This document shows, piece by piece, positions 12,240-18,078 of a stretch of DNA of 20,285 nt. Position numbers and translations under genes: made by a program. Position 1 is the stretch's first letter. Every line of letters starts with the position of its first letter. The DNA is from a virus. The notes under the pieces were generated by a model, which saw nothing but the letters and a program-made list of their open reading frames with translations, was not told the DNA's origin and did not search any database. The stretch is from positions 1 to 20,285 of IMG/VR virus record IMGVR_UViG_3300017770_000241; one strand, written 5' to 3'.

Positions 12240-12649
12240 TAGCCTCCGTCAATTTGACAACCAACTAGTGCTCCACCAATAATACCAGCTGGAATACTCC
12301 AGATCCAGTTTTCTTGAGTGGATAATGTGCCACCAGCAGCACCTCCAGCAATACCACCAATGATACTACCTTCTACACAGGAGTTTTCGTCTACGGGGCT
12401 TGGACGGGGTCTTGGCTCCGCTACCGGGGCATAGTTAGGGTTAGTCTCCTCACAGGACACTTCTTGTCTCTCAGTCCACGACCGGACCCTACCAGGCTGA
12501 TTCCGAGTACCTGGAACATACTCTTCTCTGTACACATTTGTGTAACAAGTCTCCTGCCTAGTGCCACCTGATTGTGAATAGTTGTTGGCTACTGCGGGTA
12601 GTGAGGATACCAACAACATAAGTGCCACAAATGATGTAATTGTTTTCAT
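12239..12649 (-). CDS. Secreted glycine-zipper protein
   Basis: A 136-residue protein from ATG 12649, with a signal peptide (MKTITSFVALMLLVSSLPAV, cleavage after AVA/N). The middle is polar and proline-rich (PVAEPRPRPSP). The C-terminal third is a glycine zipper, SIIGGIAGGAAGG and IPAGIIGGALVG, which in bacterial surface antigens and phage lysis-type proteins inserts into or crosses membranes. Four cysteines in the mature part could form disulfides in the periplasm. A longer frame upstream would bury the signal peptide, so it is rejected. Confidence 0.78.
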   Translation of the reverse strand: MKTITSFVALMLLVSSLPAVANNYSQSGGTRQETCYTNVYREEYVPGTRNQPGRVRSWTERQEVSCEETNPNYAPVAEPRPRPSPVDENSCVEGSIIGGIAGGAAGGTLSTQENWIWSIPAGIIGGALVGCQIDGG

Positions 12650-12653
12650 AAAT

Positions 12654-12857
12654 TCAGTCGTCGAATACTTTACATTGAGGAGAACCTGGATGGTCATCAC
12701 AGAACTTGTCTAGAATTTTGTCCCGGTGTCTGTTGTGCCAATCGGAGAGCTTACCTTCTGTCTTGGGATCCCACTCATCATCTGTGTGGGTCTCGTTACA
12801 ATGAAGGTCGACTTTGTACTTGGCGTACTTGTCGTTGGGGTCTTTTTGTACTGTCAT
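12654..12857 (-). CDS. cp12: CP12-like Calvin cycle inhibitor
   Basis: A 67-residue polar, disordered-looking protein. Its C-terminus, LDKFCDDHPGSPQCKVFDD, matches the GAPDH-binding end of CP12 (typically FCDLNPDAPECRVYDD): two cysteines eight residues apart (Cys53, Cys62), Pro between them, and a closing acidic pair. CP12 ties GAPDH and phosphoribulokinase into an inactive complex; in cyanophage it is thought to shift carbon flow from the Calvin cycle to the pentose phosphate pathway. The N-terminal cysteine pair and the AWD_VEEL core are missing (one Cys at 20). It overlaps nusG by four bases. Confidence 0.75.
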   Translation of the reverse strand: MTVQKDPNDKYAKYKVDLHCNETHTDDEWDPKTEGKLSDWHNRHRDKILDKFCDDHPGSPQCKVFDD

Positions 12858-13435
12858 TTTTTGTAAACCTGTTCTTTGGTGAACTCTGCTGGTACTTCTC
12901 TACCAAACATATCTATTTGACCGAGGATTTTCGTCCCCTGTATATTTACCACTTCACATTTGTAGCCACTGAATGGACCAGAAACAACATCAAGAATGTC
13001 ACCGACTTCATAGTCATCTCTATCATTCTGTTTGACTTCAAGATGGGTATCATCAACTCGGTCAAAGACAGATTTGATTTCGTGTGGCTTCATGGGTCTA
13101 GGCTTCTTCTTATTAAGTCCAGCAAACCCGAGGACATTAAAGGTTTTGTTGATAGTTTCTTGCGTGAATGCTGGAAACTCGTAATGAATATTACCTAACT
13201 CATCCTCAAACCTTTCTTGAAGGACTTGAACAAGGATGTATCCGGGAAGAACTTTTGTTTTGACAATTCGTCTCTTACCGGACTTGTCGACTTTCATCTC
13301 TGTTGATTCTGGAACTTCGACACCTTGGATAAACCTATCATCAAGGATAGCTTTACGAGCTAGGAGGTCAGCTTTGGCTTTCTTTTCACACCCAGAAGCA
13401 ACTTGAACACAATACCAATTTTTATAGTCCATCAA
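12854..13435 (-). CDS. nusG: NusG-type transcription elongation factor
   Basis: A 193-residue protein with both NusG domains. NGN: WYCVQVASGCEKKAKADLLA, then VKTKVLPGYILVQV and NVLGFAG, with a PRPM segment before the linker. KOW: YEVGDILDVVSGPFSGYKCE, then MFGREVPAEFTKEQV. The wording 'VQVAS-CEK--KA-L' and 'FGRE-PVE' is that of cyanobacterial NusG, suggesting acquisition from the host. NusG binds the RNA polymerase clamp, suppresses pausing and couples to Rho or ribosomes. The gene is second in an operon with its own sigma70 promoter and overlaps both neighbours by four bases. Confidence 0.88.
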   Translation of the reverse strand: MMDYKNWYCVQVASGCEKKAKADLLARKAILDDRFIQGVEVPESTEMKVDKSGKRRIVKTKVLPGYILVQVLQERFEDELGNIHYEFPAFTQETINKTFNVLGFAGLNKKKPRPMKPHEIKSVFDRVDDTHLEVKQNDRDDYEVGDILDVVSGPFSGYKCEVVNIQGTKILGQIDMFGREVPAEFTKEQVYKK

Positions 13436-13635
13436 TAAACATCCTCATAGAGACAATCAAGAACAGCATCATAGTCGGAATTAGAGTCTCCCGTAAAGTT
13501 GACCCCCAACTCTTTATAATATTTGTAGACTTTCTTATAGAGTTTTTGATTAGCTCTTAGGTCGACGTGTCCATCAATAGCCTCTCTCAGGATCGAGAGG
13601 TGATTACTCATCTTCTTTGAAATGTGTGTTGCCAT
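13432..13635 (-). CDS. Small conserved-type protein, first gene of the nusG operon
   Basis: A 67-residue protein: a basic N-terminal helix (MATHISKKMSNHLSILREAI), then LYKKVYKYYKELGVNFTGDS and an acidic end YDAVLDCLYEDVY. No family recognised. It overlaps nusG by four bases. The leader holds a weak 5-bp stem-loop and no Shine-Dalgarno. Confidence 0.75.
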   Translation of the reverse strand: MATHISKKMSNHLSILREAIDGHVDLRANQKLYKKVYKYYKELGVNFTGDSNSDYDAVLDCLYEDVY

Positions 13636-13646
13636 TATTATTTGAA

Positions 13647-13661
13647 AACCCAGATGGGGTT
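13647..13661 (-). other. Weak stem-loop in the leader of the nusG operon
   Basis: AACCC/GGGTT stem of 5 bp with a 5-base loop, followed by TT. It lies between the -10 and the start codon, as in the stronger hairpins elsewhere, but is too weak to call a terminator. Confidence 0.35.
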
Positions 13662-13667
13662 ATGGAT

Positions 13668-13696
13668 ATTATAAAGGATATTACTATTTAAGTCAA
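13668..13696 (-). promoter_or_regulatory. Sigma70-type promoter of the nusG operon
   Basis: TTGACT (13696-13691), 17-base spacer, TATAAT (13673-13668). The TGA stop of the glycosylase-like gene (13695-13693) is inside the -35 box. Confidence 0.8.
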
Positions 13697-14232
13697 GTCG
13701 GAAGTGTAAGCCACGACGGACGACGCTCTGGAACTCTGAGGTAGTTGTCAAACACCCAAGGCTTAGAACTTACATATCTTTGGTAAGCAGTGATGTCATC
13801 GATAGTATCATCAAATTTAAACTCATCAGGCATTGCTCTGGAGAAACCGATAATGTTATGAGACATCTCAGAAGAGTCACCCGCTATACTTTGAAAGAGT
13901 TCTTGTGACTCAAACACAGACTTAGTAAGTCCGTGGAGTTTATTATAACGAAACTTGAATTCTTCACACAGACCACGAGCATGTTCGATTAGCCAAGCAC
14001 AATTTTCTACTGAGTCGGCAGCCCATATAGTACATGGATGTTTCTTGAAAGCACCCTTAGCAGTTTTGAAGGGAGTCCCATCTACTTTTAAAACCACACC
14101 AACGTCCCAGTAATGGGGTGAGAAGACCAGTGATAACATCTGACAGGACTCCAGTATCATCTTCGTCACATGACGGTCTGGGAGTTCTTTGGCGGCAGTG
14201 ATGGGGTCTGGATTAACAGCGAATATATTCAC
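13693..14232 (-). CDS. Pyrimidine-dimer DNA glycosylase-like protein (PF03013 type)
   Basis: A 179-residue protein read from GTG 14232: MNIFAVNPDPITAAKELPDR followed by HVTKMILESCQMLSLV, then KKHPCTIWAADSVENCAWLI and RAMPDEFKFDD, and near the end YQRYVSSKPWVFDNYLR and RKPSWL-like RRPSWL. This plan belongs to marine phage proteins related to pyrimidine dimer DNA glycosylase (Pyr_excise), which would repair UV damage in a sunlit host. Activity cannot be judged from sequence. A longer frame from 14289 runs through the terminator hairpin and is not believed. Confidence 0.75.
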   Translation of the reverse strand: MNIFAVNPDPITAAKELPDRHVTKMILESCQMLSLVFSPHYWDVGVVLKVDGTPFKTAKGAFKKHPCTIWAADSVENCAWLIEHARGLCEEFKFRYNKLHGLTKSVFESQELFQSIAGDSSEMSHNIIGFSRAMPDEFKFDDTIDDITAYQRYVSSKPWVFDNYLRVPERRPSWLTLPT

Positions 14233-14236
14233 AAAA

Positions 14237-14260
14237 AAGGGGGGAGCTGGACTCCCCCTT
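14237..14260 (-). terminator. Stem-loop fused to the start of the glycosylase-like gene
   Basis: A 7-bp all but pure GC stem GGGGGAG/CTCCCCC with a 5-base loop, extended by an AA/TT pair around a bulge, then TTTTTT, then the GTG start codon with no base between. The -10 of the promoter touches its 5' side. Confidence 0.8.
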
Positions 14261-14289
14261 ACTATAACACACGAGGTGCTTCTTGACAA
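14261..14289 (-). promoter_or_regulatory. Sigma70-type promoter for the glycosylase-like gene
   Basis: TTGTCA (14289-14284), 17-base spacer, TATAGT (14266-14261). The whole promoter lies in the end of the 62-residue gene, whose TAG stop is part of the -10. Confidence 0.65.
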
Positions 14290-14450
14290 GCATAACCCAT
14301 GTATAAGATATCGTTATGGTTATTCATCCCCATTCGATATGGAAACATCTCTTCTGCTCTTGCCTTTATCTCTTCTCTGGTCAGGTCAGGTGCCTCAAAG
14401 CAAATCCTTCCCAGATAATAAGACATAGACATAGCCAGTAGACTAATCAT
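14262..14450 (-). CDS. Small protein (62 aa)
   Basis: A 62-residue protein: a short hydrophobic N-terminus (MISLLAMSMSYYLGRICF), then a charged helix DLTREEIKARAEEMFPYR and an end YMGYACQEAPRVL. It overlaps the upstream 54-residue gene by eight bases, and its last codons form the promoter for the next gene. Not recognised. Confidence 0.7.
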   Translation of the reverse strand: MISLLAMSMSYYLGRICFEAPDLTREEIKARAEEMFPYRMGMNNHNDILYMGYACQEAPRVL

Positions 14451-14607
14451 CCTTAGGGAAGATGTTGTTCTTGACTAGTTCAACTGCTGCGTCATCGATA
14501 GTATTATCTGTTGTTTCAGCATACGCTTCGAGCAATTCAACTACAAGTTGACGGACAGCTTTACCTTTCAGGAAGGCAAATAGAATGGGCTTTACAATAG
14601 CAATCAT
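14443..14607 (-). CDS. Small helical protein (54 aa) common in marine phages
   Basis: A 54-residue frame: MIAIVKPILFAFLKGKAVRQ then LVVELLEAYAETTDNTIDDA and VELVKNNIF. The 'KPI..FLK...V..LVVELLEA....TDNT.DD.AVE.V' pattern is one I have seen in small proteins of many marine phages, sometimes suspected to be holin-like, without proof. A GATAAATA late promoter lies about 23 bases upstream. It overlaps the 62-residue gene by eight bases. Confidence 0.75.
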   Translation of the reverse strand: MIAIVKPILFAFLKGKAVRQLVVELLEAYAETTDNTIDDAAVELVKNNIFPKDD

Positions 14608-14629
14608 GGTAGCAAATAGTGACTACCAG

Positions 14630-14637
14630 TATTTATC
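14630..14637 (-). promoter_or_regulatory. Late promoter GATAAATA overlapping the metalloprotease-like stop
   Basis: GATAAATA shares bases with the TGA stop (14638-14636) of the upstream gene and lies 22 bases before the ATG at 14607. Confidence 0.5.
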
Positions 14638-15310
14638 AAATAAACCCGTTTCTTTCGAGCCATAGTCGTGTCAAGGGAGTTGGTGTAATCTCTTCCCAGG
14701 GTTTGTTATTTGTTTCGTTGATGACTTGCAACACTTCTAGTGTCATGTTAGGTGTCGAACCTGCCCACTTGGCTTCACGTTCCCAAGGTAACACTTGAGG
14801 TTGACCACCATAGGCAATATCAGCCATCAAGACAAATTCTTGAGGTACATCTTCTTCGGGGTAGATAATGGCAATGTTATTATTACTAATGGTACCTGCC
14901 ATGGCATCTTGTGCTGCGTGCCAGGCTTCGTGTCTGAGTGTCTTAATCATCCTCATCTGGTTGCTGGCATACCTTGAACTCAGGAAGAAGTCATTACCTA
15001 CAGTGTAATACACACCGGCGTTTGATGCTGGGAAGTATTTTGAGTCACCTAGGTATACACCTACACCCATTTTGGCTAGTTCAACGATCAGACCATTAGC
15101 TTCTTCTTCCACATAGGAGTAGTCAGAATTAGGAAAGGCTGCCTGTAGGTCAGCAATTGAGTTGAGTTTAATGACATCGTCTTGACACTCCCTCATCATC
15201 ATACAACCCATAGAGTCATTAGTCTGCCAACCTCTTACTTCTGGGTCAGCCAGAGCAGGGATAGTAAGTGAGACAGTGGCAATTGCCGCTGTAATAAAGT
15301 GTTTAATCAT
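14636..15310 (-). CDS. Exported protein with HEAWH metalloprotease motif
   Basis: A 224-residue protein with a signal peptide (MIKHFITAAIATVSLTIPAL, cleavage after ALA/D, residue 21). The zinc-protease motif HEAWH is at residues 127-131, in the helix LRHEAWHAAQDAMAG; a cysteine pair (residues 36 and 42) may form a disulfide. Similar exported proteins with the N-terminal 'GWxTxxxMGCMMxREC' and C-terminal 'PTPLTRxxLxxNGFI' occur in other cyanomyoviruses as I recall. A periplasmic protease is likely from the motif; substrate unknown. Confidence 0.82.
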   Translation of the reverse strand: MIKHFITAAIATVSLTIPALADPEVRGWQTNDSMGCMMMRECQDDVIKLNSIADLQAAFPNSDYSYVEEEANGLIVELAKMGVGVYLGDSKYFPASNAGVYYTVGNDFFLSSRYASNQMRMIKTLRHEAWHAAQDAMAGTISNNNIAIIYPEEDVPQEFVLMADIAYGGQPQVLPWEREAKWAGSTPNMTLEVLQVINETNNKPWEEITPTPLTRLWLERNGFI

Positions 15311-15360
15311 AATTTGGTGTGTTCTGTAAAATTTCTTGTTGGTTTTGGTAGGGTGTTATT

Positions 15361-15726
15361 TCACCGGTTAACATCCCCCACCCCATTAGTAGTTCCGGTA
15401 TCATCCACTCTTGTGGGTTCTTGCAGTTCTCCCAGTTCACGGGTTTTATACAATTGACCATCGTCACCATAATGAAACTTCTTAAGTAGTTCATCTTGCT
15501 GTATAGGCTGGGATTTGGTATTATCACGTCGTGATAAATTTTCAATGACAATCTGTGCGTCCCTATTGTAACGAACATCATTAAAAGGAGGAGACCACTT
15601 AGGATTCGCATCGTCCGCTTGGTGGATACCTGATGTTCTCGCCCCTGCAATTTTGATCTCGATGTCATCTCCTTCTTCCCAACCGAGCTCATCAAAGAGA
15701 GCTCTCACTAACTCATCAGTAGTCAT
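15361..15726 (-). CDS. Acidic protein of unknown function (121 aa)
   Basis: A 121-residue protein beginning MTTDELVRALFDELGWEEGD, then DIEIKIAG and a polar, probably disordered second half (KSQPIQQDELLKKFHYGDDG, QEPTRVDDTGTTNG). It overlaps the end of the 88-residue gene by 11 bases. Another open frame over the same bases (to 15303) has unlikely composition and is treated as a shadow. No family recognised. Confidence 0.65.
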   Translation of the reverse strand: MTTDELVRALFDELGWEEGDDIEIKIAGARTSGIHQADDANPKWSPPFNDVRYNRDAQIVIENLSRRDNTKSQPIQQDELLKKFHYGDDGQLYKTRELGELQEPTRVDDTGTTNGVGDVNR

Positions 15727-15982
15727 GTCGTTGATCCCACCATCGTTGGTCGTGGTTTCCTGATGCTAGAGTATCTCTACCATTCATATGGTAGACTATA
15801 TCTCTTAATGATTTCATCATTTCATAATGTTTGTGTGCCACTTCGGCTCCGTTTAGTCTACCATTTTCGAGACAATCTTCGTAATAATTAAACCACTGAG
15901 CTCTCTCTGCATTTAGATGATCTTGTAGGTAGGTTAGTTCTTCGGGTGTCAGATTCACCGAAGGCAATTCGTAATCACTCAT
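15716..15982 (-). CDS. Helical protein of unknown function (88 aa)
   Basis: An 88-residue, largely helical protein: LTPEELTYLQDHLNAERAQW, then an NGAEVAHKHYEMMKSLRDIV helix and a His/Trp-rich end (NHDQRWWDQRHDY). The start lies two bases after the T-tract of a hairpin and has no clear Shine-Dalgarno at normal spacing. Own promoter upstream. Function unknown. Confidence 0.7.
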   Translation of the reverse strand: MSDYELPSVNLTPEELTYLQDHLNAERAQWFNYYEDCLENGRLNGAEVAHKHYEMMKSLRDIVYHMNGRDTLASGNHDQRWWDQRHDY

Positions 15983-15988
15983 TTAAAA

Positions 15989-16007
15989 AGGGAGGTTTTA
16001 CCTCCCT
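15989..16007 (-). terminator. Stem-loop between DoxX and the 88-aa gene
   Basis: A perfect 8-bp stem AGGGAGGT/ACCTCCCT with an AAA loop, followed by TTTTT; the ATG at 15982 follows two bases later. It terminates the psbD-DoxX transcript and overlaps the start region of the promoter at 16010. Confidence 0.8.
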
Positions 16008-16009
16008 AT

Positions 16010-16038
16010 ATTATACATCTTTAATTGTTGGGTGTTAA
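16010..16038 (-). promoter_or_regulatory. Sigma70-type promoter for the 88-aa gene
   Basis: TTAACA (16038-16033), 17-base spacer, TATAAT (16015-16010). The stop codon of doxX lies in the spacer. Confidence 0.7.
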
Positions 16039-16443
16039 GACCGGTTGTGGTGGTCTAAAGGATAACCCTATAAGGTAATCGATTGAGAACTTACCACCGC
16101 CATTGAGGACGACGCAAGCAGCACCACCCCAATACAATACAAGGAGCTCAAGCAAATAGATATTGAACCCTGATGTCATGATGGCGTGGTAGATACCAAA
16201 CGATACTGTACCCATGATAGCCAAGGCACCAAATCGGGTACCTAAGCCGGTGATGAGTAACCAACTCCCCATAATCTCAGAGAACGCAGCCAAGTATGAC
16301 ATTGTCACTGGGAAAGGAATGTGAAGTGGTCTTACGAAAGCATCAGCAAAGTTTTCGATGCTGTCAAGTTTCTCGTATCCATGATGGATAAGCATAATGC
16401 CTATCGATAAACGAAGCAGGAGAAACCCAAGTGATTTAATCAT
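16021..16443 (-). CDS. doxX: DoxX-family membrane protein
   Basis: A 140-residue membrane protein with about four hydrophobic helices. The first carries the DoxX hallmark LLLRLSIGIMLIHHGYEKL; later LITGLGTRFGALAIMG and a helix ELLVLYWGGAACVVL follow. DoxX proteins are linked to thiol or quinone redox stress in bacteria; the phage role is unclear. It is the last gene of the psbD transcript, overlapping the preceding gene by eight bases, which ties it to thylakoid redox functions by context only. Confidence 0.82.
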   Translation of the reverse strand: MIKSLGFLLLRLSIGIMLIHHGYEKLDSIENFADAFVRPLHIPFPVTMSYLAAFSEIMGSWLLITGLGTRFGALAIMGTVSFGIYHAIMTSGFNIYLLELLVLYWGGAACVVLNGGGKFSIDYLIGLSFRPPQPVLTPNN

Positions 16444-16645
16444 TGTATATTTCCTCTAGTTTTTCTCTTGTTAAGTCCACATACATAACCTCCTCACCTG
16501 CTGCAGGTGCCTCAGGATGAGAGGGTTTGCGTGGAGCAGGTGGTGTGTTCCAGATAGATTGTATGTTTGCATACATCATAGCGAAAGCACCACCTGCAAT
16601 GAGACAGAAACAGACGAAGTATATTACTAAGAATAGTACATTCAT
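16436..16645 (-). CDS. Small membrane protein downstream of psbD
   Basis: A 69-residue protein from ATG 16645 ([20 protein letters not shown]): one strong membrane helix, then SIWNTPPAPRKPSHPEAPAA and an acidic end DLTREKLEEIYND. The ATG overlaps the psbD stop as TGATG; a GTG one codon earlier is also possible. Very similar proteins accompany photosynthesis genes in other cyanophages, as I recall. Function unknown. Confidence 0.75.
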   Translation of the reverse strand: MNVLFLVIYFVCFCLIAGGAFAMMYANIQSIWNTPPAPRKPSHPEAPAAGEEVMYVDLTREKLEEIYND

Positions 16646-17700
16646 CACAAAGCATTACCCCTTGGGAGTACTTCTTCTGGGAATACAAACGACTCATGTG
16701 GTTGATCCACTGGAGCCATCCATGCTCTCAATCCTTCATTCAGGAGGATATTTTTAGTATAGAAAGTCTCAAACTCTGGGTCTTCTGCTGCACGAATTTC
16801 TTGAGATACAAAGTCGTAAGCACGAAGATTAAGAGCGAGTCCAATAATACCGATAGAACTGACCCAGAGACCCATGACGGGAACGAAGAGCATAAAGAAA
16901 TGCAACCAACGCTTATTACTAAAAGCAACACCGAAGATCTGTGACCAGAAACGGTTCGCAGTAACCATCGAGTAAGTCTCCTCCTCTTGCGTAGGTTCGA
17001 AACCTTTGAAAGTATTCGACTGTTCACCATCTTCATATAGTGTATTCTCCACGGTAGCACCATGAATGGCACAGAGTAGTGCTCCACCTAGTATACCAGC
17101 AACTCCCATCATATGGAAGGGGTTGAGTGTCCAGTTGTGAAATCCTTGTAGGAACAACAGGAATCTAAAGATTGCTGCCACCCCAAAGGACGGAGCGAAA
17201 AACCAACTGGACTGACCCAGTGGGTAGATAAGGAATACACTGACAAAGACAGCGATAGGGCCAGAGAACGCAATAGCATTGTAAGGTCTAATCCCAACGA
17301 GACGAGCAATTTCGAATTGTCTCAACATAAAACCAATGAGGGCAAAGGCTCCATGGAGAGCAACGAAGGCCCAGAGACCTCCGAGTTGACACCAACGAAT
17401 AAAGTCACCTTGTGCTTCTGGACCCCAAAGGAGTAGAAGACTATGACCCATTGCATCACCAGGTGTTGATACAGCAGATGTGAGGAAGTTGGCTCCCTCT
17501 AGATAGGAACTGGCAAGCCCGTGGGTATACCAACTCGTAACAAAAGTTGTTCCGGTAAGCCAACCGCCAATGGCGAGATAAGCAGTGGGGAGAAGTAGTA
17601 ACCCAGACCAACCGATGAAGACGAAACGATCACGTTTCAGCCAGTCATCAAGTATGTCAAACCATCCTCCATTTTGTTGTTGTAGTGTTGAAGTTGTCAT
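16645..17700 (-). CDS. psbD: Photosystem II D2 protein
   Basis: A complete 351-residue D2. Key residues are in place: Tyr159 (redox-active YD), His196 (P680 chlorophyll ligand), His213 and His267 (non-haem iron ligands), the last in the segment NKRWLHFF. The C-terminus [11 protein letters not shown] is typical. Numbering runs one lower than the usual 352-residue D2. It sits in the thylakoid, paired with D1. It follows ferredoxin after 19 bases without a promoter, so it probably depends on the promoter at 18061 and read-through from psbA. Confidence 0.97.
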   Translation of the reverse strand: MTTSTLQQQNGGWFDILDDWLKRDRFVFIGWSGLLLLPTAYLAIGGWLTGTTFVTSWYTHGLASSYLEGANFLTSAVSTPGDAMGHSLLLLWGPEAQGDFIRWCQLGGLWAFVALHGAFALIGFMLRQFEIARLVGIRPYNAIAFSGPIAVFVSVFLIYPLGQSSWFFAPSFGVAAIFRFLLFLQGFHNWTLNPFHMMGVAGILGGALLCAIHGATVENTLYEDGEQSNTFKGFEPTQEEETYSMVTANRFWSQIFGVAFSNKRWLHFFMLFVPVMGLWVSSIGIIGLALNLRAYDFVSQEIRAAEDPEFETFYTKNILLNEGLRAWMAPVDQPHESFVFPEEVLPRGNAL

Positions 17701-17719
17701 TGTTATGAGTGTTATTTAC

Positions 17720-18010
17720 TTAGTAAAGTGATTCTTCCTGCTCCGTTAAGATAACAACATCAGAAGTGGGATACGCAACACATGTGAGTACAAATCCTGT
17801 GTCTAACTGGTCATCATCTAAAAAGGACTGGTCGGACTGGTCAACAGTTCCAGACTCAATCTTACCAGCACACGTAGAACAAGCACCAGCACGGCAAGAG
17901 TATGGAAGATCCACGCCTTGCTCTTCAGCAGCGTCCAGGATATATTGATCACCTTCACAGGTAATAGTTTGAACACCTTCAGATGTTTTTAGGGTAACGT
18001 TGTAGGTCAT
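17720..18010 (-). CDS. petF: Plant-type [2Fe-2S] ferredoxin
   Basis: A 96-residue ferredoxin with the cluster ligands Cys39, Cys44, Cys47 and Cys77 in the pattern CRAGACSTC...C, and the usual C-terminal acidic ALTEQEE-like [11 protein letters not shown]. It accepts electrons from photosystem I and could feed phage ribonucleotide reductase or bilin enzymes. It lies between psbA and psbD; a hairpin with an overlapping extended -10 promoter separates it from psbA. Confidence 0.95.
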   Translation of the reverse strand: MTYNVTLKTSEGVQTITCEGDQYILDAAEEQGVDLPYSCRAGACSTCAGKIESGTVDQSDQSFLDDDQLDTGFVLTCVAYPTSDVVILTEQEESLY

Positions 18011-18038
18011 AAAACTTAATAATAGTTGGGAAAAGAAA

Positions 18039-18056
18039 AGGGGTCCTCGGACCCCT
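18039..18056 (-). terminator. Stem-loop after psbA
   Basis: A 7-bp stem AGGGGTC/GACCCCT closed by a CGAG tetraloop, followed on the minus strand by TTTTCTTTT. It should end most psbA transcripts, making psbA the most abundant message of the cluster. Confidence 0.8.
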
Positions 18057-18060
18057 ACTA

Positions 18061-18069
18061 ATTATACCA
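18061..18069 (-). promoter_or_regulatory. Extended -10 promoter before ferredoxin
   Basis: TGG-TATAAT: TG, one base, then a perfect -10 (18066-18061). No -35 is visible at 16-18 bases. The psbA terminator hairpin begins five bases after it, so new transcripts would start within the hairpin's 5' arm and could read petF and psbD. Confidence 0.5.
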
Positions 18070-18078
18070 CAAATTGTA

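Noticed and set aside
15303-15695. 130-residue minus-strand frame overlapping the 121-residue gene
   Set aside because: It is rich in Met, Arg and Leu in an odd order and lies out of frame with a more plausible acidic protein that has a proper joint with its upstream neighbour. A frameshift joining the two cannot be excluded but is not needed.
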